Source of the DNA: Methylobacterium persicinum
GTDB lineage: Bacteria; Pseudomonadota; Alphaproteobacteria; Rhizobiales; Beijerinckiaceae
DNA length: 64,000 nt
Assembly: GCF_022179525.1 (NCBI RefSeq)
Contig: NZ_BPQX01000011.1
Span: forward strand, 124,001-188,000
Reading direction: 5' to 3'
The notes under the pieces were generated by a model. The model did not search any database. It saw nothing but the letters and a program-made list of their open reading frames with translations, and was not told where the DNA came from. Of this stretch, positions 57,151-64,000 are shown in pieces; the stretch's first letter is position 1; every line of letters starts with the position of its first letter. A program made the position numbers and the translations under genes.

Positions 57151-57662
57151 TGAGCTCTTCGTCAGGCTGGGCCGGCCGCATGGCGACCGTGGCCGTGGTC
57201 ATCCTCGCCTCCACGGCCATCGACCTCGGCGCGAAGGCGGTGGCCGAGGCGTGGCTGACCGAGGGCGTGCCCCGGGGCTTCGTGCCCTTCGTCGACCTGA
57301 GCCTGTCGTTCAACCGGGGCATCAGCTTCAGCCTGTTCGCGGCGCACGATCCGTCCTCCCTCGCGCTGCTCCTCGCCCTCCAGGGTACGCTCACCTGCCT
57401 CGTCATTGCCTGGGCGCTGGCTACGACGGGCACGCTCGAACGTCTCGGGCTCGCCGCGATCGCCGGCGGGGCGGCTGGAAACTTCCTCGACCGGCTCATC
57501 GACGGCGCCGTCACCGACTTCCTCGACCTGCACACCGGCGGCATTCGCTGGTTCACCTTCAACCTGGCCGACACCTGGATTTCCGCCGGCGTCGTCCTGC
57601 TGCTCCTCGAAGGCCTTTCCGCGCGACGGAGCCATCCCGGTGCCGGGGAACCAGTCCCATGA
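57150..57662 (+). CDS. lspA: Signal peptidase II
   Basis: 170 residues and four TMs with the five lipoprotein signal-peptidase blocks: TAIDLGAKAVAEAW, SFNRGISFSLF, GAAGNFLDRLIDG, VTDFLDLH and FNLADTWISAG; the last two aspartates are catalytic. Start overlaps the ATPase stop (TGATG). Island-borne lspA copies follow Pb/Zn/Cd ATPases elsewhere (pbrC), so this is an accessory, metal-induced copy. Confidence 0.94.
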   Translation: MSSSSGWAGRMATVAVVILASTAIDLGAKAVAEAWLTEGVPRGFVPFVDLSLSFNRGISFSLFAAHDPSSLALLLALQGTLTCLVIAWALATTGTLERLGLAAIAGGAAGNFLDRLIDGAVTDFLDLHTGGIRWFTFNLADTWISAGVVLLLLEGLSARRSHPGAGEPVP

Positions 57663-57750
57663 GGGGCCCGATTCCGCCGAACCACGGCCACGACAACCTG
57701 GCATCAACCCTTCGGGCCCAGGCTCGTGCGCCCACCCCAGCGAGGCCGAC

Positions 57751-58821
57751 ATGCTGAAGACGACGACGCTCGGTCTGGCCCTCCTCCTGGCGCTGTCCGC
57801 CTGCCAGGACGGCCAGTACGCGGCCTCGACGCGCCACCTCGCGCCGATCCCGCCCGCGACCCTGGCCCTGATGTCGACCAAGGGGGTCTCGGCGGCCGAC
57901 CCGATCCTGATGCGGGCCTACAAGAAGGAATCCGAGATCGAGCTCTGGAAGCGCGGCGCGGACGGCAGGTACGCCCTCCTGAAGACCTATCCGATGTGCC
58001 GCTGGTCGGGCCAGCTCGGGCCCAAGACCCGGGAGGGGGACCGGCAGGCGCCGGAGGGCTTCTACGCGGTCACGCCCGCGTCCCTGAACCCGAATTCGAG
58101 CCTCTATCTCTCGTTCGACCTCGGGTACCCGAACGAGTACGACCGCTCCCTGGGACGCACGGGCGCGCACCTGATGGTGCACGGCTCCTGCTCGTCGCGG
58201 GGCTGCTTCGCGATGACGGACGAGGCGATCTCGGAGCTCTATGCCGTGGTGCGCGAGGCCTTCGCGGGCGGGCAGCGTGCCGTCCAGTTCCAATCCTATC
58301 CGTTCCGCATGACCCCGGAGAACCTGGCCCGGCATCGGCAGGATCCGAACGTCGCGTTCTGGAGGAACCTCAAGGAGGGGTCCGACCGCTTCGAGGTGAC
58401 GTGGGCCGAGCCGGTCGTCGGCGCCGCGGGCGGTCGCTACGTGTTCGATGCCGGCGGCGACGAGGCCACGGCCGGCGCGGTCGCGCGGAAGCAGGCGGAC
58501 GACGAGCGGCAGGTCGCCGCCCTCGTGGCGAGCGGGACGCCGGCCGTCCGGCTGGTGTACGAGGACGGTGGCCAGCACCGGGCTTTCCGCGAGACCATGA
58601 TGGCGATGGGAAACGGGCTCGGCGAGGTGAGCCGCCCCGAGGCCCTGGCCGCAGGGCCGCGCGAGGTCGCGATGCCGGCCTCGGGCCCGGTTGCCCTTGC
58701 CGGACAGCGCGAGCCGGTCCGGGGTGCGGCGGCACGCAAGCCGCCGGGGCCCGGCGGGACCGAGGCGGAGCGCCAGCGCCCCCGCAAGACCTTCGCCGCG
58801 GCGGGGGACGGGCGGGAGTGA
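57751..58821 (+). CDS. L,D-transpeptidase-like lipoprotein
   Basis: 356 residues. ATG 57751 starts a lipoprotein signal (LALLLALSAC, Cys at ~18). The catalytic domain has the YkuD block HLMVHGSCSSRGCFAMTD with the nucleophilic Cys, as in YafK-type murein transpeptidases. The last ~90 residues are disordered. As a lipoprotein it is a direct substrate of the LspA encoded before it. It crosslinks or edits peptidoglycan (inference). Confidence 0.85.
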   Translation: MLKTTTLGLALLLALSACQDGQYAASTRHLAPIPPATLALMSTKGVSAADPILMRAYKKESEIELWKRGADGRYALLKTYPMCRWSGQLGPKTREGDRQAPEGFYAVTPASLNPNSSLYLSFDLGYPNEYDRSLGRTGAHLMVHGSCSSRGCFAMTDEAISELYAVVREAFAGGQRAVQFQSYPFRMTPENLARHRQDPNVAFWRNLKEGSDRFEVTWAEPVVGAAGGRYVFDAGGDEATAGAVARKQADDERQVAALVASGTPAVRLVYEDGGQHRAFRETMMAMGNGLGEVSRPEALAAGPREVAMPASGPVALAGQREPVRGAAARKPPGPGGTEAERQRPRKTFAAAGDGRE

Positions 58822-58857
58822 CGAGCCTGCCTTCATCCCTGCGCCGGGCCTGAGACC

Positions 58858-59580
58858 ATGGCCATCGACGCCTCAAGCGTGGGCTTCGTGGCGGCCTTCG
58901 CGGCCGGCGCCGTGTCGTTCCTGTCGCCCTGCGTGCTGCCCCTCGTCCCGGGCTACGTGTCCTACGTCGCGGGCCAGTCGGCTGCCGGCGGGCGCGACAG
59001 CCTGCGCACGCTCGGCCTGAGCCTCTGCTTCGTGCTCGGGTTCACGACCGTCTTCGTCGCGTTCGGCGCGGGGGCGAGCGCGCTCGGCTTCGCCCTGCTC
59101 GCCCATCGCGAGGCGCTGAACCTCGCCTCGGGCCTCCTCGTGATCCTGTTCGGCCTGTTCACGGCCGGTCTGCTGCGGCCCGCCTGGCTGCAGCGCGAGC
59201 TGCGCTGGCACGGCGATCCGCCGGGGCGAGGGCCGGTCGCCGCCTATCTCCTCGGAACGGCCTTCGCCTTCGGATGGACCCCCTGCATCGGTCCCGTCCT
59301 CGGCGCCATCCTGGCGGTCACGGCCTCCTCGGCCTCGGGCAAGGGCGTCGCCCTGCTCACCGTCTACTCGCTCGGCCTCGGCGTGCCGTTCGTGGCCGCG
59401 GCCCTGTTCCTGTCCGGCTTCGTCGCGCGCCTTCGGACCCTGCGCTGGTTCGGCCGTGCCCTTCAGGTGGTCGGCGGCGGCGTCATGGTGGCGATGGGTC
59501 TGCTGATGATCACCGACCGCATGACCGCCGTGGCCGCCCTCATCCTGGAGGCCTTCCCCGCGCTCGGGCGGATCGGTTGA
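58858..59580 (+). CDS. ccdA: CcdA-type thiol electron carrier, second copy
   Basis: 240 residues with AVSFLSPCVLPLVPGYVSYV and AFAFGWTPCIGPVLGAI, i.e. both redox cysteines. Close paralogue of 17442-18182, including the same C-terminal FPALGRIG ending. It lies 36 bp after the transpeptidase and probably closes the zntA operon. Role: electrons for periplasmic thiol proteins, perhaps keeping metal sites reduced. Confidence 0.93.
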   Translation: MAIDASSVGFVAAFAAGAVSFLSPCVLPLVPGYVSYVAGQSAAGGRDSLRTLGLSLCFVLGFTTVFVAFGAGASALGFALLAHREALNLASGLLVILFGLFTAGLLRPAWLQRELRWHGDPPGRGPVAAYLLGTAFAFGWTPCIGPVLGAILAVTASSASGKGVALLTVYSLGLGVPFVAAALFLSGFVARLRTLRWFGRALQVVGGGVMVAMGLLMITDRMTAVAALILEAFPALGRIG

Positions 59581-59725
59581 GCCGGGCGAGCGCGCAGGCG
59601 CCCGCGCGGCGGCAGAGGCAGCCGCCGAGGCAGGGCGTCGTTCGCGCGGAGCGGGTCAGCTTCGTGGCCGCCGGCGCGGGATCCGGACCTCGCCGTCCCC
59701 AACCCGGGGACGGAACGACGGCGGG

Positions 59726-59917
59726 TCAGGAACGTAGGGAGGCGCGCCTCAAGCGAGCTTCGCGCGCGGCGCGGATCGGCGCGAGGCGGTCGCGCAGGGC
59801 CTCCATCCGAGCGATCTTCTCGCCGAAGGTCAGGGCGGCGAGCTCGCGGCGCCCTTCCGCTTTCCGAGCAAGGATGTCGGACCGGTCGGGATAGGCAGCG
59901 GTCGAAGCGTTCTTCAT
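59726..59917 (-). CDS. Small helical protein, antitoxin-like orphan
   Basis: 63 residues: ILARKAEGRRELAALTFGEK, IARMEALRDRLAPIRAAREA. This pattern ('r..laaLpf.eKi..lE.LR.R...i...R') recurs in small proteins beside nucleotidyltransferase toxins in other alphaproteobacteria. No toxin gene is adjacent here. Start at ATG 59917. Confidence 0.6.
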   Translation of the reverse strand: MKNASTAAYPDRSDILARKAEGRRELAALTFGEKIARMEALRDRLAPIRAAREARLRRASLRS

Positions 59918-60361
59918 GACACCGTCGACCCTACGGCGCACCGATCCGCGACGCCAACCACCGGGCGGAAGGCCTGCCACTTCTCGACCGGCTTGATCCG
60001 TACCGACACGGGGGCCGGGCCGTTCAGCCAAGCTGACGCGTCGCCCTTCCCGCGATCCGGCGGGCATAGAGGAGGCCGCCGGCGCCCGCGTCAGGCGTAC
60101 GGGACCGCTGCCGACGGCATCCGTGCGAGGCCGCATGCCTGCCCGGCCGCCCCTCAGCGCCGCCGCCATCGTTCCCGCAATGTTCCCTTTCCGGTCCGGG
60201 TGCCCTACCCTCTTGCGACGCGGGCCGGCACCATGCGGAAACGAATCCGTGGACAACGGCCGGAATCGGACGTGACGGGCGGGAGAGCCGGAACGTAGAC
60301 CATGCGTCATGCGGTTGTGGGAGGCGGCGGAGCCGGCGTCGCCGCGGGGACAGGACCGAGG
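59918..60361. other. Gap before the dNTPase module
   Basis: No supported gene; antisense and forward frames are compositional. It must contain the promoter of the dNTPase-NTase-TerB-N genes, but no -35/-10 pair could be chosen. Confidence 0.35.
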
Positions 60362-61807
60362 ATGGGCGAGCAACTCGACTGGACGGCCCTTCTGAATTCC
60401 CGGCGTCGCAAGCCGAGGCCCGGCGGGAAGGCGCACGAACCGAGGCTGGGCGAGGATCGGACCCAGCACGAACGCGATCACGACCGCATCCTGTTCTCCA
60501 CCCCGGTGCGGCGCCTCCAGGACAAGACGCAGGTCTTCCCGCTGGAGCGCAACGACAGCGTCCGCACGCGGCTGACCCACAGCCACGAGGTGGCGAACAT
60601 GGCGCGGAGCATGGGGACCACCCTGGCCTTCGTCCACGGCGAGGCGCTCGGCTTCCCGGCGTCGGTCGAGCCCCTGCGCAACGTGCCGGCCCTGCTGGAG
60701 GCCATCGGGCTCGCCCACGACCTCGGCAACCCGCCTTTCGGGCACCAGGGCGAGACCGCGATCCAGACCTGGATGAAGCGTCACGCGACACCCCGTTCGG
60801 AGGAGCCGGGCTCCTTCGCGATCTTCGACGCGCCGGGCCTGACCGAGCCGATGCGCCGGGACTTCCTGGCGTTCGAGGGCAACGCGCAGGCGTTCCGCTT
60901 GCTGACCCGGCTGCAGATCCTGAACGACGATTTCGGGCTCAACATGACCTACGCCTTCCTGGCGGCCCTGATGAAGTACCCCGTGCCCTCGGACGCGGTC
61001 GACAAGTCGTCCCATGCCCGGAAGAAGTTCAACTTCTTCCAGTCCGAGGCCGGCATCGCCGCGGAGGTCTGGGCGGAGACCGGGCTGCGCCAGGGCGTGC
61101 GGCATCCGCTGACCTTCGTGATGGAGGCTTGCGACGACATCGCCTACTCGGTCGTGGACGTCGAGGACGCCGCCAAGAAGAACCTGATCAACTTCAACGT
61201 GCTGACGGCGTGGCTGCGCCACGATGCCTGCGACGACGAGGTCACCCTCGGGGTCTGCGAGCGGGCGGAGCGCTACCATGCCGACTTCCGCGACGAGGGA
61301 CTCTCGCCCGGGGAACTCGACGACATCTCGATGCAGATGTTCCGCGTCGACGCCATCGGGACGATGGTCCGGGCGGCCGTCGGGGCCTTCGTCGCCAACC
61401 GGGACGCCATCATGGCCGGCGCGTTCGACAGGGAGTTGATGGCGGCCTCGGACGCCGTCGTGCTGTGGACCTCGCTCAAGCGCTTCGCGAAGTTCCACGT
61501 CTACCGCCACCGCAGCGTCCTTGAGGTCGAGCTCGCCGGCCACCGCACGCTCCACGAGCTCATGGACATGTTCTGGACGGCCGTGGTCGAGCGCAAGGAC
61601 CCGGACGACCTGAGGTCGGATCGCGAGGCCCTGCCGGCCTACGTCTACTCCCGGATCTCGGAGAACTACCGGCGGGTCGCCGAGGCTCCGGGCAACCGGA
61701 TGCCGATGCGCTACCGGGAGTTGCAACTCATCACCGACATGATCTCGGGCATGACCGATACCTTCGCGGTATCGCTGCGCGACGACCTGGGGCGGCACCA
61801 TGGCTGA
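60362..61807 (+). CDS. dNTP triphosphohydrolase (dGTPase-like)
   Basis: 481 residues of the HD-domain dGTPase family: STPVRRLQDKTQVF, RTRLTHSHEVANMARS, then AIGLAHDLGNPPFGHQGE (the HD metal pair) and EACDDIAYSVVDVEDA. It hydrolyses dNTPs to nucleoside plus triphosphate. Start at 60362 follows GACCGAGG; an in-frame ATG 60 bases earlier is less likely. Accessory dGTPases are known to deplete dNTPs in phage-infected cells. Its end overlaps the next gene by 8 bp. Confidence 0.93.
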   Translation: MGEQLDWTALLNSRRRKPRPGGKAHEPRLGEDRTQHERDHDRILFSTPVRRLQDKTQVFPLERNDSVRTRLTHSHEVANMARSMGTTLAFVHGEALGFPASVEPLRNVPALLEAIGLAHDLGNPPFGHQGETAIQTWMKRHATPRSEEPGSFAIFDAPGLTEPMRRDFLAFEGNAQAFRLLTRLQILNDDFGLNMTYAFLAALMKYPVPSDAVDKSSHARKKFNFFQSEAGIAAEVWAETGLRQGVRHPLTFVMEACDDIAYSVVDVEDAAKKNLINFNVLTAWLRHDACDDEVTLGVCERAERYHADFRDEGLSPGELDDISMQMFRVDAIGTMVRAAVGAFVANRDAIMAGAFDRELMAASDAVVLWTSLKRFAKFHVYRHRSVLEVELAGHRTLHELMDMFWTAVVERKDPDDLRSDREALPAYVYSRISENYRRVAEAPGNRMPMRYRELQLITDMISGMTDTFAVSLRDDLGRHHG

Positions 61808-62600
61808 CCCGGGCAGGCGCGCCCGGGACGGGGCCGAGCTGGGCCGGCGGATGCGGGCCTTCCTCGCGGACGAGGCCCGTGGCGGCGACGAGATCGCGGA
61901 CCTGATCGGCCACCTGGGCCAGGCCGGCGAGGTCGCCATCTTCGGGGGCATGCCCCGCGACATCGCCTGGGGCGGGGCCGACGCGTTCGGGTCGGACGTG
62001 GACCTCGTCGTGGACACCGCGCCGGGGCGCCTGGCGGAGCTGCTGCGCGACGGCCGCGCCGTGCGCAACCGTTTCGGCGGGTACCGGATCGCCGGCCGCC
62101 GGCACTCCTACGACGTCTGGGCCCTCCCCTCCACCTGGGCGGTGCGCACCGGCCACGTCCGCGCGACGCGCCTGGCCGACCTCGTCCACACGACCTTCTT
62201 CGACCGGGACGCCGTGCTGTACCTGTGCGGCTGCCACCGGGTTCACCACGGCCCGCGGTTCGCGGCCTGGCTGGGTCACGGCACGGTCGACATCAACCTG
62301 GAGGAAGACCCGAACCCGCGCGGCACGGCGCTCCGGGCGCTGCGCATCCTCCTCGAACCCGGGCAGGCCGTCGGCCCGAGGCTGGCCGACTACCTGCGCC
62401 GGATGGCGACGGCGCCCGGCCACCATCTCGACGCGGATACCGTGTCGCGGCTCGCCGCGGCGGCGAACCTTGCCGGCGCGCCGTCCCGGCCTGTCGGACC
62501 CGTGGCGCAGCGCCGGTGCAGCCCTGCCGAGGGCCGGGCTCGGGCACGGGATTGGCGCGCCGACCCTGCTGGGCGCAGGGGTGGCCGTGGCGAGCGGTGA
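61800..62600 (+). CDS. Nucleotidyltransferase-fold protein
   Basis: 266 residues. FGGMPRDIAW then GSDVDLVVD is the GG...DxD core of a pol-beta nucleotidyltransferase, closest in shape to CCA-adding/poly(A) polymerase heads. RNRFGGYRIAGRRHSYDVWAL supplies the third acidic residue (D in YDVW). It is overlapped with the dNTPase, so probably coupled. The tail (~45 residues) is Arg-rich and disordered. The target (protein, RNA or nucleotide) is unknown. Confidence 0.85.
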   Translation: MADPGRRARDGAELGRRMRAFLADEARGGDEIADLIGHLGQAGEVAIFGGMPRDIAWGGADAFGSDVDLVVDTAPGRLAELLRDGRAVRNRFGGYRIAGRRHSYDVWALPSTWAVRTGHVRATRLADLVHTTFFDRDAVLYLCGCHRVHHGPRFAAWLGHGTVDINLEEDPNPRGTALRALRILLEPGQAVGPRLADYLRRMATAPGHHLDADTVSRLAAAANLAGAPSRPVGPVAQRRCSPAEGRARARDWRADPAGRRGGRGER

Positions 62601-62610
62601 GGCGCGGTCC

Positions 62611-64000
62611 ATGGCAGGGCGCGAACCGGGGGCCGGCCGAGCCCGGGAAGGCCTTCTGTTGCTCGGATCGGCCGTGGCGCTGGCGGCCGCCGCGATGCAG
62701 TTCGTCCAGGTGGGCTGGCCGGCCCTCGTCACGGGCGCGACGGTCCTCCTGGTCGGCTGGATGAGCCTCGGACGCCGTTCGGGCGACCGCGCGACGGGCG
62801 CGGGCGCGACCACGGAAGCCGCGAGCGCGCCGGTCGACCCCGCGCCGTCCACGATCCATGCTCCGCCTGACCCGCCTGACCTCGCCATCCCCGCGACCCC
62901 CCTGCCCGCCCCGCCCGAGGGACCGCGAGACACGTTCGGTCGACGGCCCCCCGAGGCGGTTGCCTCCGAGGCGCACGTCGAGCCTGCCTTCACGGTCACG
63001 CCCCTACCCGACGATCCCGCGCCCGTGCCGCAACCCTCGCCGGAGGGGCGCGGCAAGCGGGGCCGGTCGGCGCGCTGGGTCCCTCCCGGCGAACCGGTCG
63101 AGATCCAGGGCCTGACGGTGACGGGAGGGCTGATCTACGTCGGCGAGAAGCTCGGGTCGGATCCGTGGCGCAGGGAGAACTGCCTGATCGATCCCGCGCT
63201 TCCCGTGGCGAAGGCGGGGCGGGGCTCGGCGACCGGCCTGACCTACTGGTGCCGGTACGACGGGCTGAACCCGGCGGGCCGCCGCGCCTACCTGGACTGG
63301 CTGGCCGGGGGGCGCTCCGACCCCGCGGCCAGCATCGCGCTCGTCTTCCTGTACTTCTACGGTCTGGAATACCGGCTGTTCAAGGAAGGGGTCGCGGCCG
63401 ACGCGCCCGTGCTGGTCGCGGAGGTCGAGCGCCTGCGCGCGATCTACGGGGCGAACAGCTCGTTCCAGGCCTATGCGCGGAGCTTCGTCGAGGCCGCCCG
63501 GCTGTTGGTGCCCGCGGCGGAGGAGCGGCGTCCCGAGCTGAACCTCGACCCGAATTTCTACAGCTACGAACTGCCGCTCGCCGTCAGGGTCCATCTCGGC
63601 CGGAAGCTGGCCGACGGCCAGCCCCTCGACGCGGACGACGCCCTCCTCTGGCTGGCGGGCCTGCCCGACCGCGGCTTCCGCACGCCGGTGACGCGATGCC
63701 CGGACGAGTTCGCGGCGCTCTGGCGCCTCCGGTTCCCGGCCAAATACCCGAAGGGACTCAAGGTCGGCGCGCCGAAGGCGCGGATCAAGGCGTCCTATCG
63801 AGCCGCCAGTTCGACGTTCCAGGTGGACCTCAAGGCGCCGGGGTCCCTGCCCGATATCGCTGCCGTCTCCGCCCCCGTGAGGAAGCTCCGCGAGCTCGTC
63901 GAGGCCTGCACCGACGAGCTCGATGCGTTCAGCCGCTTCGTCGGCAGGCGCCCGGACGCCCGCGGGAGCGTGCAGGCGGCCCTGCTCCTGCCGCCGGACC
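62611..64000 (+). CDS. TerB-N domain membrane protein, N-terminal part (cut by window edge)
   Basis: 463 residues are visible. Two N-terminal TMs (LLLLGSAVALAAAAMQF, WPALVTGATVLLVGW), a Pro-rich linker (~60-140) and a TerB-N domain: IQGLTVTGGLIYVGEKL, NCLIDPALPV, LTYWCRYDGLNPAGRRAYLD, WLAGGR, ALVFLYFYGLEYRLF. TerB-N proteins belong to Ter-type stress/phage-defence systems (family knowledge). It starts 10 bp after the NTase. The expected TerB and TerB-C parts would lie beyond 64000. Confidence 0.88.
   Translation, partial: MAGREPGAGRAREGLLLLGSAVALAAAAMQFVQVGWPALVTGATVLLVGWMSLGRRSGDRATGAGATTEAASAPVDPAPSTIHAPPDPPDLAIPATPLPAPPEGPRDTFGRRPPEAVASEAHVEPAFTVTPLPDDPAPVPQPSPEGRGKRGRSARWVPPGEPVEIQGLTVTGGLIYVGEKLGSDPWRRENCLIDPALPVAKAGRGSATGLTYWCRYDGLNPAGRRAYLDWLAGGRSDPAASIALVFLYFYGLEYRLFKEGVAADAPVLVAEVERLRAIYGANSSFQAYARSFVEAARLLVPAAEERRPELNLDPNFYSYELPLAVRVHLGRKLADGQPLDADDALLWLAGLPDRGFRTPVTRCPDEFAALWRLRFPAKYPKGLKVGAPKARIKASYRAASSTFQVDLKAPGSLPDIAAVSAPVRKLRELVEACTDELDAFSRFVGRRPDARGSVQAALLLPPD

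Noticed and set aside
59726-62068. 780-codon minus frame over the dNTPase gene
   Set aside because: Only its last 63 codons (from ATG 59917) look like protein; the rest is antisense to the HD-domain gene.

Overview
The window is very GC-rich DNA from an alphaproteobacterium, most like Methylobacterium or a close relative. I infer this from base composition, arginine/alanine-rich antisense reading frames and the general look of the proteins; there is no rRNA marker. No transposase, integrase, tRNA or replication gene was recognised, but the density of metal-resistance modules and of decayed genes is what one expects of a genomic island or megaplasmid segment.

Left part (1-16.8 kb). After a truncated MgtC-like gene come a surface lipoprotein, a TolC-type outer-membrane factor, a small exported Cys/His protein, a Crp/Fnr regulator, a decayed pentapeptide-repeat gene and several small exported proteins. 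Then come a CzcB/CzcA heavy-metal RND pump and another small exported Cys/His protein. At 12.2-16.8 kb an XRE regulator faces a ParA-like protein without a P-loop, followed by two tandem metallophosphoesterases, the second of which has lost key active-site residues.

Centre (16.9-39.5 kb). A long minus-strand array (24.9 to 16.9 kb) encodes two DsbA-like proteins, a P1B-type ATPase with a CSC instead of CPC core, a TlpA thioredoxin, an OB-fold-like protein, a MacB-like ABC permease and ATPase, CcdA and a CmtR-like sensor. The same operator-like element lies before both dsbA and cmtR. This is my leading candidate for an undescribed system. It is followed by mog and a mercury region: decayed merB, merA, merP and merT, with a HisI-like gene running in frame into merT. 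A streptogramin-lyase-like propeller gene and divergent merR follow, with identical operators at two promoters, and then a MerA-like flavoprotein. A second minus-strand operon (39.4 to 33.6 kb) has a PbrR/MerR-like sensor, small HMA proteins, a P-type ATPase with a YPC core, a CcdA-like membrane protein and an MFS carrier.

Right part (39.6-64 kb). A broken restriction-like gene, DUF1289 and rcnR/rcnA (nickel/cobalt) come first. Two decayed copies of a copZ-like gene follow, each behind a CueR-type promoter. Next are a frameshifted RND adaptor with an intact RND pump, periplasmic Cu/Ag-type proteins (two DUF305 proteins, a cytosolic Csp-like protein), a CopA-type ATPase and an ABC-transporter remnant. 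Then comes a CadR/ZntR-controlled operon zntA-lspA-L,D-transpeptidase-ccdA. The window ends in what looks like a separate module: dNTP triphosphohydrolase, nucleotidyltransferase and a TerB-N protein, tightly coupled and cut by the window edge, possibly anti-phage or stress defence.

Together the genes cover Hg, Zn/Cd/Pb, Cu/Ag and Ni/Co export, with an unusual emphasis on envelope thiol chemistry (three CcdA-type proteins, two DsbA, one TlpA).
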